The notes beneath the pieces are model-generated. The model worked only from the letters and a program-made list of their open reading frames with translations, had not been told where the DNA came from and made no database searches. Of a stretch of DNA of 64,000 nucleotides, positions 27,550-36,597 are shown in pieces. Source of the DNA: Streptomyces sp. CG1 (lineage in GTDB: Bacteria > Actinomycetota > Actinomycetes > Streptomycetales > Streptomycetaceae); assembly GCF_041080625.1 (NCBI RefSeq), contig NZ_CP163518.1, forward strand, positions 3,844,001-3,908,000. Reading direction: 5' to 3'. How positions within the stretch are numbered: position 1 is the first letter of the stretch; the number at the start of each line of letters is the position of its first letter. Both the position numbers and the translations under genes were made by a program.

Positions 27550-29160
27550 TCACCTCTCCTTCTGCAGTACGGACAGGGCGGCGATGAGTTCGGCCTGGGG
27601 CGCGGGCTGGACGTCGAGGGACTCCAGCGCGGCGAGGCGCCGCTCGCGTTCGGCGTTCATGACACGGTCCACGTACTCGGTCAGCAGGCGCCCCGCGCGC
27701 TCCCGCAACCGCAGCGCGCCCTGGGCGCCCATCCGGGAGGCGAGCCCCTCGCTCGCGTTGCGCGCCCGGCGCCCGCCCAGCAGGGCGGTGGCGACGACGG
27801 CGGCGACGATCTCGGGGTCGGGTGCGGAGGTACGCTCCAGCACCCGCACCTCGTCCTCGGCGTACTCCTCCATCTCGCGCCGCCAGCGCCGTACGGCGAG
27901 GCCGATGCGGTGCTCGGCGGTCTCCAGGGAGAGGCCTCGGGCGGCGAGGCCCGGGGCACCGGCCGCGGGCTCGTGGCGCCAGGCCTCGTCGATGCGCTCG
28001 TCCGCTGCGGTGACGGAGCACAGCAACAGGGCGCCCAGACTCTCCACGAGCGCGTCTAGCAGTTCCCCGGGGGTGCAGTCCAGCGGGAAGGCCCGCCAGC
28101 GCTTGAGCGCGTCACCGGCGAGGACCGCACCGGACTCCAGGCGGCCGCGCACGCGCGCGTGCTCGGTGTCGTAGGCGGCGTCCACGGCGGAGGTGAGCCG
28201 GAGGGCGGCCGCGTACTGGGCGGCGGCGGCGCTGGCCAGCTCGGGCATGCGCGACTGGAGCGAGTCGAGGAGGCCATAGGCGGTACGGGCCATGACCTGC
28301 TGTCGGGCGGCGGCGTCCTGGGCGTGGTGGACGAGCCAGTTCTTCAGGGACGCGACGGCGGTGGCGGGCAGCAGTCCGGCGCCCCACGCGGACTCGGGCA
28401 GCTCGGGCACCGTGAAGCGGGGTACGTCACCGAGCCCGGCCTTGGTGAGCAGGGCGCCGTACTGCCGGGAGACCTCGGCGACGACCTGGTGGGGCACCCG
28501 GTCCAGCACGGTGACGAGGGTGGCGTCGTACTCCTTGGCGGTGCGCAGCAGGTGCCAGGGGACGGCGTCGGCGTAGCGGGTGGCCGTGGTGACCATGATC
28601 CAGATGTCGGCGGCGCAGATCAGCTCGGCGGCGAGGACGCGGTTGTCGGCGATCAGCGAGTCGATGTCGGGCGCGTCGAGGAGGGCGAGCCCGCGCGGGA
28701 GGGTCTCGGCGGTCTCGATGCGCAGCACGCGCATGGGCTCCGCGCGGGCGGGCAGCAGGAGATCGTCGGCGGGGTCCTGCTGGGCCGACCACACCCGCGT
28801 CAGCTCGGGGAGCACGCGCATGGCGCTGAACCAGTGGTGGTCCTCCGGATGACAGACGAGGACCGGTGTCCGGGTCGTGGGCCGCAGCACGCCCGCCTCA
28901 CTCACCCGTCGCCCGACGAGTGAGTTGACCAGCGTCGACTTGCCCGCGCCGGTGGATCCCCCGACGACCGCCAGCAGCGGCGCCTCGGGCTCTCGCAGGC
29001 GGGGTACGAGATAGTCGTCGAGCTGCGCGAGGAGTTCGTCGCGGTTGGCACGCGCGCGTGCGGCCCCGGGCAGGGGCAGCGGAAAGCGTGTGGCGGCGAC
29101 ACGATCGCGCAGAGCGGAAAGTGTGTCGAGCAGCTGAGGCCGTACGTCCAAGGTCACCAC
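27550..29160 (-). CDS. dynB: dynamin-like GTPase without clear membrane helices (DynB-like)
   Basis: A 536-residue GTPase. It has a P-loop [19 protein letters not shown], a switch region [14 protein letters not shown], and a G3 region [10 protein letters not shown]. The base-recognition motif is less canonical (VTVLDRVP in place of NKxD). A long helical stalk follows. No obvious membrane-spanning segment exists, so it probably reaches the membrane through its partner encoded next. It is the first gene of the pair. Start is uncertain: GTG at 29160 gives [19 protein letters not shown], while an ATG 13 codons upstream is possible; neither has a clear ribosome binding site. The upstream region is AT-rich. 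Paralogue of the next gene; the role in sporulation septation is known from S. venezuelae. Confidence 0.85.
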   Translation of the reverse strand: MVTLDVRPQLLDTLSALRDRVAATRFPLPLPGAARARANRDELLAQLDDYLVPRLREPEAPLLAVVGGSTGAGKSTLVNSLVGRRVSEAGVLRPTTRTPVLVCHPEDHHWFSAMRVLPELTRVWSAQQDPADDLLLPARAEPMRVLRIETAETLPRGLALLDAPDIDSLIADNRVLAAELICAADIWIMVTTATRYADAVPWHLLRTAKEYDATLVTVLDRVPHQVVAEVSRQYGALLTKAGLGDVPRFTVPELPESAWGAGLLPATAVASLKNWLVHHAQDAAARQQVMARTAYGLLDSLQSRMPELASAAAAQYAAALRLTSAVDAAYDTEHARVRGRLESGAVLAGDALKRWRAFPLDCTPGELLDALVESLGALLLCSVTAADERIDEAWRHEPAAGAPGLAARGLSLETAEHRIGLAVRRWRREMEEYAEDEVRVLERTSAPDPEIVAAVVATALLGGRRARNASEGLASRMGAQGALRLRERAGRLLTEYVDRVMNAERERRLAALESLDVQPAPQAELIAALSVLQKER

Positions 29161-29480
29161 ATGCGAAGAATGCCCAATTTTAGGGGAATTCTGAAGCATA
29201 TAGACATGTCTGCGCGCCGGGAGGACGGAACGGACGGAAGGAACCATTGGGACATGGGCGCAGTCCAGGCATAACGAGTGCACAACACCCGGGGCGTCGG
29301 ACGCCAAAAGCGATGCACGAATCGCACCTGCCTGCGATTATCAGGACCGCTTCACCGAACCTCCACATCGAGCCACGGAGGCGAAGCAACAGGGTCAAGG
29401 AACCGGGAGCCCTATCCTTGTCCCCGGGCCACGTCATGGATCAGCCCGACCAGGGCATCCGCACGAGGCCACCACACCTG

Positions 29481-29553
29481 GCCCCCGTAGCTCAGTGGAT
29501 AGAGCAGGCGCCTTCTAAGCGCTTGGCCGCAGGTTCGAGTCCTGCCGGGGGCG
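29481..29553 (+). tRNA. tRNA-Arg (anticodon UCU)
   Basis: A complete 73-base cloverleaf: acceptor GCCCCCG pairs with CGGGGGC at the 3' end, D arm GCTC...GAGC, anticodon stem GGCGC/GCGCT with loop CTTCTAA (anticodon TCT), and T arm GCAGG-TTCGAGT-CCTGC. CCA is not encoded, which is common in Streptomyces. It reads the rare AGA codon. Confidence 0.97.
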
Positions 29554-29567
29554 CTCTGTCTTGTCTC

Positions 29568-29587
29568 CGCCCTCCTTCGGGAGGGCG
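29568..29587 (+). terminator. hairpin terminator after tRNA-Arg
   Basis: A perfect 8-bp stem CGCCCTCC / GGAGGGCG with a very stable TTCG tetraloop, followed by TTCTTGT. A second weaker hairpin (CCTCC / GGAGG) follows 13 bases on, at about 29601-29615. Together they should end the tRNA transcript before the dehydrogenase gene. Confidence 0.7.
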
Positions 29588-29682
29588 TTCTTGTCTCCGC
29601 CTCCCTCCGGGAGGTCGTTTCGCCGCCCAGGGCAGACTTGTCCCCGTCCGTGAGGTGACAGGTACTCGGCAGGAGAGACGAC

Positions 29683-30642
29683 GTGCGACTTCGCTGTGCG
29701 GTGCTGGACGACTTCCAGGGCGTGGCCACCGAGTTGGCCGACTGGTCGGCGCTCGAGGGTGAGGTGGAGGTCTTCTCGCTGCGGGAGCACCTGGACGGCG
29801 AGGACGCCCTCACCGCGGCTCTCGCCGACTGCGACATCGTCGTCACGCTGCGCGAACGCGTCGCCTTCCCCGGCTCCCTGTTCGCCCGCCTGCCCCGGCT
29901 GAAGCTGCTCATCGCCTCCGGCATGCGCAACACCGTCATCGACTACGCAGCCGCGCAGGCCCACGGCGTCACCGTGTGCGGTACGCAGAGCTCGGGCATC
30001 CCGCCCGCCGAGCTGACCTGGGCGCTACTGCTCGGCCTCGCCCGCGGGATCGTCGAGGAGAGCACCGCGCTGCGCACGAACGGCCCCTGGCAGTCCACTG
30101 TCGGCGCCGACCTGCACGGCGCCCGGCTCGGAGTGCTCGGCCTCGGCAGGATCGGCGGCCAGGTGGCCCGGGTCGGGCTCGCCTTCGGCATGCGGGTCAG
30201 TGCGTGGAGCCCGCGCCTGACCAAGGAGCGCGCCGCGGAACACGGCGTGGAACTTGCCGTGTCCAAGGAGGAATTGCTCACCGACAGCGACTTCGTCACC
30301 GTCCAGGTGCCCGGCGGTGACGGCACCCGCGGCCTCATCGGCGCCGCCGAGCTGGCTCTGATGAAGCCGACCGCCTACCTGATCAACACCGCCCGGGCGT
30401 CGGTCGTCGACCAGGACGCGCTGCTGGCCGCGCTGCACGCGGGCCGGATCGCGGGCGCCGGCGTGGACGTCTTCGACATCGAGCCGCTGCCCGTCGGCCA
30501 CCCGATGCGCACCGCCCCGCGCCTGCTCGCCACGCCCCACCTCGGCTACGTCTCGCACGCCAACTACACGACGTACTACCGCCAGGCGGTGGAGAACATC
30601 CAGGCCTACCTGGCCGGGTCCCCGATACGGCTTCTGCCCTGA
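29683..30642 (+). CDS. D-isomer specific 2-hydroxyacid dehydrogenase
   Basis: A 319-residue NAD(P)-dependent dehydrogenase. The catalytic domain opens with CAVLDDFQGVATELADW. The nucleotide-binding motif GLGRIGGQVARVGLAFG lies at about 150-166. The active-site triad is visible as Arg in NTARASVVD, Glu in DIEPLP and His in TPHLGYVS. It should interconvert 2-keto and D-2-hydroxy acids; it cannot be named more precisely (phosphoglycerate or glyoxylate type). The GTG at 29683 has AGGAGAG five bases upstream and is the only start consistent with the full N-terminal strand. Single gene downstream of tRNA-Arg. Confidence 0.93.
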   Translation: MRLRCAVLDDFQGVATELADWSALEGEVEVFSLREHLDGEDALTAALADCDIVVTLRERVAFPGSLFARLPRLKLLIASGMRNTVIDYAAAQAHGVTVCGTQSSGIPPAELTWALLLGLARGIVEESTALRTNGPWQSTVGADLHGARLGVLGLGRIGGQVARVGLAFGMRVSAWSPRLTKERAAEHGVELAVSKEELLTDSDFVTVQVPGGDGTRGLIGAAELALMKPTAYLINTARASVVDQDALLAALHAGRIAGAGVDVFDIEPLPVGHPMRTAPRLLATPHLGYVSHANYTTYYRQAVENIQAYLAGSPIRLLP

Positions 30643-30884
30643 GCCCCCGCGCAGCCCGCCGTCCGGCTGCCACCGGGTTCTGCGGGCGGCTGCGGTGGAC
30701 ATGGCCGGCACCACAGGAAGCTGTTGCCCATTCGCGTATGAATTTCCCACCAATCCGACACGGCCATCACAGCCGACGGCATCGGGTGCTCGCCCACCCG
30801 ACGTGATCTACTGCCGCCTGATCGTTGTCCATGAATGCGCAGGTCATTCGGCCGGGAAGCGGTGACGCGGAGGAGGTCCGGGGC

Positions 30885-31972
30885 ATGAGGACGACGAGCC
30901 GGGTCGCGGCGCTGATGATGGCCGGAATGGTGGCATTGACGTGTCATGGAAATGCCGCCGCGCCCCACGGCAGGGGAGCGATGAGAGCTATCGGATCGTC
31001 CAGGACGGCCTCACTCCGTCCGGCGCACAGCCGGGGACCGCATTGGCCGCCACCGTGCAGTTGCACGCGTCCGCATGCATCACGGTCAAAACACCTGGAC
31101 TACCCCGGCGTGGCCGAGAACGCTCGGATCTGCCCCGACGGCTTCACTTTCACCACCCGGCCCCGCAGCTTCCGTGCGGGCACGTACACCCCGCACGTAC
31201 ACCCGGTACGCCTATTACGAGGACGAGTCCGGTAAGCACCCGCTCGGGCAAACCAAGCTCCTGGTGATATCCCCGAGCCGGAACGGGAATCCCTCCTCAG
31301 TAAGAAACTCGCCTGGTCGGAGGACTTCGATTCACCCTTCACACGGTGTGACCGCTGGACCCGCAATGCCAGCTCAGCCTATGAATACGGAACCCACAAC
31401 CCGTGGTGCCACAAGCTGGACTGGGTGAATCCCGACAACGTGCGGGGCACCCACGGCACGGCGACGTTCACCGCCCGGCCCGGCCCGCACACCTTGGAGA
31501 ACGGTCTGCAGGCCTTGGAGACCGGGCTGATCACCACGGAGGGGTCCCGGGAGGATTCCGTCTGCGGCCCGGCGACTACCCGAAGGTGCAGGTGAAGCTG
31601 CCCGCCTCGGTGGGAGCCTGGCCGGCGGTGTGGACCTGAGTCGACGGCGGCCACGAGGTCGACGTATTCGAATACCATCCCGACGCCCCGGACCTGCTGG
31701 AAATGGTGAACCACGTCCGGAATTCCGCCAATTACGACGTCATCAGTCCCCCGGGCAGCGAGGGACGTGTATCGGTGTGCGGCTGGGCACCGATTCCGTC
31801 GACTGGTATGTCAACGGCGTCCTTGTCTACGAGGACGGACGCGGAGTGGTCCCGGACTGGTCGGCTTATCCGAACGTCAATCTCTCGATCTCCTCGGGTG
31901 ACCCCCCACCCCGCCCCGAGTACCGAGGATCCGATCACCTTCAGTGCCGAGTACGTGCACGTCTTCCGGTGA
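30885..31972 (+). pseudogene. secreted GH16-like hydrolase, broken by frameshifts and a stop
   Basis: Pieces of one secreted glycosidase (GH16-like) are spread over three frames in the correct order. First come a signal peptide (ATG at about 30885, RTTSRVAALMMAGMVALTCH) and DESYRIVQDGLTPSGAQPG, then ICPDGFTFTTRP. Next are LAWSEDFDSPFTRCDRWTRN, GTHNPWCHKLDWV and VQVKLPASVGAWPAVWT, after which a TGA interrupts the frame. Then come HEVDVFEYHPDAPDLLEM, containing the ExDxxE-like catalytic strand, VDWYVNGVLVYEDGRGV and finally ITFSAEYVHVFR. At least four frameshifts are needed to join them, so it is dead. It lies directly upstream of exopolysaccharide locus A and probably once encoded an exopolysaccharide- or wall-modifying enzyme. 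Confidence 0.85.
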
Positions 31973-32199
31973 GTCCGGTCATCTGACCGCTGTCCGGCGG
32001 CGGTGCGCCGTTCGAGGCGTCGGCTGCGGCCGACGGGGTGAGCCGGGGTCCGGGACACGCGATGGCCGACCGCACAGTTCCGACGCGGTTGACGAATTCT
32101 CGGATAAATACAGATGCCGACAGAGGTGCTCGTCTCCGGAAAGCCGGCCGAACCGACCGAGCCACCGTTCTCGAATCCCTCCGCTCGGCCGGCGAGGAG

Positions 32200-32568
32200 C
32201 TGAGTGCTGGTGAGCACGACGTCCACAGCCCCGTCACCGTGGGCCGCCCGGCCGCCTGGGCGGCCATGCACCACTCGGTCACCGAAGTCCGGCCGTGCAG
32301 CCGCGGACTGCGCGAGGTGAGCATGCGAGAGCTGCTCACGGCCCGCGCCCGGGAGGTGGAACGCGGTCTCGCCGGGCTCACCTTCGACAACGGCTACGCC
32401 CACAGCGTCGGCAACCGGTACGCCTGCGCCATCGCCCCCTACCCCGGTATCGCCGGCGATCCGGCGCTGCCGCACATTGACGTCGGCCGGTCCGGCGCCG
32501 CAGTGCATCTGGAACCGAAACGACGGCCGGCCCGCGTCTGGGGCCGCGCATTGGAGAAGACCGCATGA
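32200..32568 (+). pseudogene. polysaccharide deacetylase remnant of locus A (internally deleted)
   Basis: Still one open frame, but it keeps only the outer parts of the deacetylase found intact at 52465-53268. AAWAAMHHSVTE matches AAWVAMYHSVSD; REVSMRELLTARAREVERGL matches RGVSMRELLAARARGRERGL; LTFDNGYAHS matches LTFDDGYADF; ACAIAPYPGIAGDPALPHID matches the C-terminal part. About 110 residues including the HGLTHLDL metal-binding histidines are gone, a second gap lies near the start, and the catalytic DD has become DN. The enzyme cannot work. The stop still overlaps the next gene's start as ATGA, the same junction as in locus B. Confidence 0.85.
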
Positions 32569-33701
32569 GAGTGCTGCACATCATCACCGGTCTCAGCGCC
32601 GGAGGCGCCGAGCAGCAGCTGCGCCAGCTTCTGCGTCATCTGCCGACAGAGGTCGAGTGCGACGTGGTCGCCCTGACCAGCCCCGGAGCGGTGGCCGACG
32701 GGCTGCGGGCCGACGGCGTGCGCGTCCGCCACCTCGGCATGGGCGGCAGCCGCGACCTCGGTGCCCTGCCCCGTCTGACCAAACTGATCCGCACCGGCGG
32801 CTACGATGTTGTGCACACCCATCTGTACCGGGCGTGCCTGTACGGGCGGATCGCCGCGCGTCTGGCGGGGGTGCGGGCCGTGGTGGCCAGCGAGCACTCG
32901 TTGCTGGAGGACTCGGTGGAGGGCCGACGCGCGACCCGGGGCGTGCGCGCCCTGTACCTGCTCGGCGAACGCCTGGGCCGCGTCACGGTAGCCGTCTCGC
33001 CGACGGTCGCCGGGACGCTGCAACGCTGGGGGGTGCCGGGCTCACGCATCCGCGTTATCCCGGTCGGCTTCGATCCGGACCTGTTCCGCTTCGACGAGGT
33101 GCGGCGCAAGCGGGCTCGGATGCACTACGGGCTGCCGGAGGACGCGTTCGTGGTCGGCGCCGTCGGCCGTCAGATTTCCGGCAAGCGCTTCGACGTGCTC
33201 GTGCAGGCGTTGCCGCACCTGCCCGCCGAGACGCGGCTGCTGCTGGTCGGCGACGGGCCCGAGCACACGGCGCTGGGACGCATCGCCCAGGAGCTAGGGG
33301 TCGCCGGCCAAGTGGTGATGACAGGCGAGCGCCCGTATCTGCCGGACTCCCGGGACGGCGCGCCCGGCATCCCCGACCTGATGTTCGCCATGGACGTGCT
33401 CGCTGGGCCGTCGTTGGTGGAGACCTACGGCATGGCCGCGATGGAGGCACTCGCGACCGGGCTCCCCGTGCTCTACACGACCGCCCCGGCCCTCTCGGGC
33501 CTGCCCCCGGGCTCGGTGCCGAGCGCCCTGCGTGTCACGGGCGGTGCCGAGGAGTACGCGCGGGAGTTGCTGCGGCTGCACGCGGCGGGTCCCGGCGAGC
33601 GGACCGTTCCGGAGGTGGTACGGCACAACAGCATCCAGAACATCGCCCGGCAGACGTCGCGTCTGTACACAGAAGTCCTTTCCGACTCGACCCGGAAGTG
33701 A
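32565..33701 (+). CDS. GT4-family glycosyltransferase (locus A)
   Basis: A 378-residue GT-B fold enzyme of family GT4. It begins LHIITGLSAGGAEQQLRQLL, the acceptor-side glycine loop, then DVVHTHLYRACLYGRIAARL. The C-terminal nucleotide-sugar half has VGAVGRQISGKRFDVLVQAL, LLLVGDGPEH, and the E-x7-E element SLVETYGMAAMEALATGLPV. It should transfer a sugar to the lipid-linked exopolysaccharide repeat unit at the cytoplasmic face. The ATG at 32565 overlaps the dead deacetylase as ATGA. Its counterpart in locus B (52143-52468) is a deleted pseudogene, so this is the only working copy of this enzyme in the window. Confidence 0.92.
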   Translation: MRVLHIITGLSAGGAEQQLRQLLRHLPTEVECDVVALTSPGAVADGLRADGVRVRHLGMGGSRDLGALPRLTKLIRTGGYDVVHTHLYRACLYGRIAARLAGVRAVVASEHSLLEDSVEGRRATRGVRALYLLGERLGRVTVAVSPTVAGTLQRWGVPGSRIRVIPVGFDPDLFRFDEVRRKRARMHYGLPEDAFVVGAVGRQISGKRFDVLVQALPHLPAETRLLLVGDGPEHTALGRIAQELGVAGQVVMTGERPYLPDSRDGAPGIPDLMFAMDVLAGPSLVETYGMAAMEALATGLPVLYTTAPALSGLPPGSVPSALRVTGGAEEYARELLRLHAAGPGERTVPEVVRHNSIQNIARQTSRLYTEVLSDSTRK

Positions 33702-33708
33702 GCCCCTG

Positions 33709-34380
33709 ATGACCGACACCGCCCCACGATCTGCGGGGCTGCCCCGTCGGGTACTCGCCCGCGTCAAGCGGTTGCCCGTGCAGCTGTTGCTGCCGGCCGG
33801 CGCACTGCTCGGCGCCGTGGCCGGAGGCGTGTATGGCACAGTGCAGACACCGCAGTACACGGCCACCAGCGACGTCGTGGCCGTACCGGACAAACACGGG
33901 TTCGTCGACTCCCATGCGGCGCTGGGCTTCGCGCAGGCGTACGGACGCCTGGCCACGCAGCTCGCGGTGCTCGGGGACGCGCAGACGCGGGCGGGTGTTC
34001 CGGTCGCGACACTGCGCAGGAGCGTGCAGTCCGCGACCTCGCCAGACGCGCCGATGGTCTCCATCTCGGCGACCTCCCGTCACGCCGACCTTGCCGCCGA
34101 CATCGCTAACGCGGTGGCCGGCTCGCTGACCCGGTACGCCGACCGCTCCCTTCGGAACACCGGTGTCCGGCTCGTGCGTTTCTCCCCGGCCCTGAAGTCC
34201 ACCCAGCCGTCGTCGGCGTCCCGCGGGCTGACCGCGCTCGTGGGTGCCGGCACCGGCGGCCTGCTGGGCGGCCTGGCGCTGCTGGTCCGGCCGCGGCGGA
34301 TCACGGGGTACGACGCTGCGGCCGGGGCGTCGGTGCCGGCTCCGGCCCACTCCGGCAACGTCCAGGAGCAGCTGGGATAA
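33709..34380 (+). CDS. Wzz/YveK-type chain-length regulator (locus A)
   Basis: A 223-residue membrane protein of the polysaccharide co-polymerase class without a kinase domain. Helix 1 is LLLPAGALLGAVAGGVYGTV (about 24-43), a helical extracellular domain follows (SVQSATSPDAPMVSISATSR is conserved with its paralogue), and helix 2 is LTALVGAGTGGLLGGLALLV before a short Pro/Ala tail. It should set chain length with a polymerase. The ATG at 33709 is eight bases past the glycosyltransferase stop with GTGAGCCCC upstream. It is a clear paralogue of the protein at 51467-52135; both are intact. No kinase partner gene is near either copy. Confidence 0.88.
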   Translation: MTDTAPRSAGLPRRVLARVKRLPVQLLLPAGALLGAVAGGVYGTVQTPQYTATSDVVAVPDKHGFVDSHAALGFAQAYGRLATQLAVLGDAQTRAGVPVATLRRSVQSATSPDAPMVSISATSRHADLAADIANAVAGSLTRYADRSLRNTGVRLVRFSPALKSTQPSSASRGLTALVGAGTGGLLGGLALLVRPRRITGYDAAAGASVPAPAHSGNVQEQLG

Positions 34381-34382
34381 GC

Positions 34383-34481
34383 GTGTCCGGCGGCCCGCTG
34401 TCGGTGCAGGTGTGCACCGACGAGCGCGCGTTCGCCGGGCAGGGCGAGCAGACCGGCTCCCGGTCGACCACATCTGTGTGA
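34383..34481 (+). pseudogene. FemAB/GNAT-like transferase, N-terminal stub (locus A)
   Basis: A GTG two bases after the chain-length gene starts 32 codons reading SGGPLSVQVCTDERAFAGQG and then a TGA. The intact counterpart in locus B begins with ALSVEVRTDEQAFAELAG and is 369 residues long. Only the first 20 or so residues of the transferase remain here; everything after has been deleted. This is the fourth member of the duplicated block and is dead in locus A. Confidence 0.8.
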
Positions 34482-34696
34482 ACCGACGTCAGCATCAAGG
34501 GCCGTCCGGGCGTGGGCCGGGACGGCCCTTCGGCTGTGTCCGGGAGCGACAGTGGCCGCGATGCGTCGTACGGGTGTTCCTGCCCCGGCGACGGAATGGG
34601 CCGCGGTATGTCGCAGCCGATCCGCGGTGTCGGCCACTCCTACATTTCTGATGTAACTGTCACATTATTTGCTTCTAATTCGGGAGGAGTACTGTC
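34482..34696 (+). promoter_or_regulatory. AT-rich promoter and leader of the locus A sugar transferase operon
   Basis: A 215-bp gap after the transferase stub. From about 34640 the GC content falls sharply (TTTCTGATGTAACTGTCAC, then ATTATTTGCTTCTAATTC), ending with a strong ribosome binding site GGGAGGAG at 34682-34689, six or seven bases before a TTG start. It therefore looks like a fresh promoter for the two genes that follow. A GC-rich inverted repeat around 34496-34530 (GGGCCGTCCGG / CCGGGACGGCCC) may terminate the upstream transcript. Confidence 0.5.
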
Positions 34697-35392
34697 TTGG
34701 TAGGAGTAGCTCAGGCGCTGAGCGATACCGAGAGCTCGGTGGCAGTGTCACCGCCTCCGCTCACCGGCGAGACACGCGCCGACCCTGCGGACGCCCGCAT
34801 CAAGCGCATGCTCGATGTGGTGCTCTCCGCTCTTCTGCTGATCGCCTTTCTTCCTCTGATGGCGCTCATCGGTGTCGCGGTGGCTGTCAGCAGTGCGGGA
34901 CCCGTGATCTACCGGCAGGCTCGGGACGGGATGGGGCAACGATCGTTCACCATGCTGAAGTTCCGCACCATGCATCACAATTCGACCGTTGATGTGGCAG
35001 CGCTGCTGCTGGCCGACGGCAGCGAGATGTCCATCTGCACCAAACCACGGCACGATCCGCGCATCACGCCGGTCGGTCGTTTCCTGCGCAAAACCTCGCT
35101 GGACGAACTCCCTCAGCTGATCAACGTGCTGCGGGGCGACATGTCGCTGGTGGGACCGCGCCCCAACGTGCGCCCCGAGAATCAGCTGCTGCGCCCGGAG
35201 CAACGGGCCAGGCGACTGTCCGTCAAGCCGGGCATGACTGGGCTGTGGCAGGTGTCGGGTCGCTCGAGCACCACGGCGGACGAGGCGATCCGGCTCGACC
35301 TGCGGTACGTCGCCCAGTGGAGCCTGCACTTGGACCTGCTGATCCTCCTGCGCACGCTGCCCGCCGTTCTGAGAACGAGCAATGCACGGTGA
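34697..35392 (+). CDS. undecaprenyl-phosphate sugar-1-phosphate transferase (locus A)
   Basis: A 231-residue bacterial sugar transferase consisting of the catalytic part only. One membrane helix (VVLSALLLIAFLPLMALIGV) is followed by the family motifs FTMLKFRTMHHN, LRKTSLDELPQLINVLRGDM, SLVGPRPNVRPEN and PGMTGLWQVSGRSS. The enzyme starts repeat-unit synthesis by moving a sugar phosphate onto the lipid carrier. The start is TTG at 34697, fixed by GGGAGGAG upstream. It lacks the four-helix N-terminal part seen in the locus B enzyme (489 residues), so the two loci carry different initiators. The last 11 nt overlap the next gene. Confidence 0.92.
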   Translation: MVGVAQALSDTESSVAVSPPPLTGETRADPADARIKRMLDVVLSALLLIAFLPLMALIGVAVAVSSAGPVIYRQARDGMGQRSFTMLKFRTMHHNSTVDVAALLLADGSEMSICTKPRHDPRITPVGRFLRKTSLDELPQLINVLRGDMSLVGPRPNVRPENQLLRPEQRARRLSVKPGMTGLWQVSGRSSTTADEAIRLDLRYVAQWSLHLDLLILLRTLPAVLRTSNAR

Positions 35393-36485
35393 TCCGGGCC
35401 GCGCGGCAAAGGACGGCGGGCGGCCCACCGTCCTGCATGTCGCGGAGGCATGGGGCGGCGGGGTACAGACAGCGGTCCGCGACTATGTGCGATCCGTTCC
35501 GGAGGTGCGGCACCTGCTGCTGATGTCCGAGCGCGCCGACTGCCAGGTCGCCGACACGGATGCACTCTTCGACGGCGTCTGGCGGATGCCGCCCGGCCAC
35601 GTCGCGCGTGTCCGCGAAGTGGGCCGGCTGTTCCGTGAGCTGCGGCCGGACGTGGTCCACGCCCATTCCTCCCTGGCGGGAGGTTATGTGCGCCTCGCCC
35701 CCGCCGTGCCGACGGACCGCATCGTCTACACCCCGCACTGCTACGCGATGGAGCGCGGCGACCTCGCGCGGTACGCGGCGGCAGCGGTGCAGACGGTCGA
35801 GCGTGTGCTGTCCCGGCGTACGGGCACCGTGGCGGGTGTCAGCCCCCGTGAGGTCGAACTCGCCCGCTCGCTGCGCAAGCGACAGCGAGCCATCCACGTA
35901 CCCAACCTGGTGCCCTGCCAGGAAACCGCGACAGCCCTCCCGTCGAAGCCGGGGACGGAACCCGAAGTCCGCACCGGTGACACCGGTCTGCCGCCGCGAA
36001 CCGTTGCCGCCGTCGGCAGGCTGTGCCCGCAGAAGGACCCCGCCTTCTTCGCCGAGGCGGCGGCCGAAGGGCGGCGGCTGATGCCTTCGAGCAACTGGTT
36101 CTGGCTCGGCGGCGGCGAATCCGTACACCGTGAGCGACTGGAGCAGGCCGGCGTGACGGTCACCGGCTGGCTGGACCACCTCTCCCTGCAGCGCCTGCTC
36201 GCTCAGGCGAACGTGTACGCACACACCGCGCTCTGGGAAGGCGCGCCGATGACGCTGCTGGAGGCGGTGGGGCTGGGGCGGCCGGTGGTGGCGCGGCGCA
36301 TCCCGGCCCTGGAGTCTCTGGGCCTGACCGGTCTGGTCGACACGCCGCTGGATCTGGCCGCGGCGGCCGTCGCCGTGCTGACGCATGGCCCCGGCGAGAA
36401 GACCGGCGCGAGGCTGGACCAGTTGTTCGCCGAGCACACCCCGGAGCGGCAGCGCATGATGTTGCGGTACGCGTACGGCCAGTGA
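35382..36485 (+). CDS. GT4-family glycosyltransferase (locus A, terminal gene)
   Basis: A 367-residue GT-B glycosyltransferase. It opens with VLHVAEAWGGGVQTAVRDYV, then RPDVVHAHSSLAGGYVRLA, and in the second half has AAVGRLCPQKDPAFFAEAA and a C-terminal donor region LWEGAPMTLLEAVGLGRPVV with the expected glutamates. Distantly related to the glycosyltransferase at 57810-58994 in locus B. Start ATG at 35382, overlapping the sugar transferase stop by 11 nt (ATGCACGGTGA), so coupling is likely. It is followed by a strong bidirectional terminator. Donor and acceptor sugars unknown. Confidence 0.9.
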   Translation: MHGDPGRAAKDGGRPTVLHVAEAWGGGVQTAVRDYVRSVPEVRHLLLMSERADCQVADTDALFDGVWRMPPGHVARVREVGRLFRELRPDVVHAHSSLAGGYVRLAPAVPTDRIVYTPHCYAMERGDLARYAAAAVQTVERVLSRRTGTVAGVSPREVELARSLRKRQRAIHVPNLVPCQETATALPSKPGTEPEVRTGDTGLPPRTVAAVGRLCPQKDPAFFAEAAAEGRRLMPSSNWFWLGGGESVHRERLEQAGVTVTGWLDHLSLQRLLAQANVYAHTALWEGAPMTLLEAVGLGRPVVARRIPALESLGLTGLVDTPLDLAAAAVAVLTHGPGEKTGARLDQLFAEHTPERQRMMLRYAYGQ

Positions 36486-36531
36486 CGGTTGCCGACTGCG
36501 CACCGGACGGCGATACAGCATCACGCAGAAG

Positions 36532-36575
36532 AGCGCCGGACTCCCCCCGCGGTCGTGGGAGGGTCCGGCGCTTTT
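36532..36575. terminator. bidirectional terminator between locus A and the secreted-protein island
   Basis: An inverted repeat with AGCGCCGGAC at its left arm and GTCCGGCGCT at its right, followed by TTTT on the plus side. It lies between convergent genes (glycosyltransferase plus, small secreted protein minus) and should stop transcription from both. Confidence 0.8.
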
Positions 36576-36597
36576 CATGAATGTGCGGCGAAGCCGG

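Noticed and set aside
29100..29480. Integrated element at tRNA-Arg
   Set aside because: The tRNA is complete and no integrase, excisionase or second copy of the tRNA 3' end was seen in the window.
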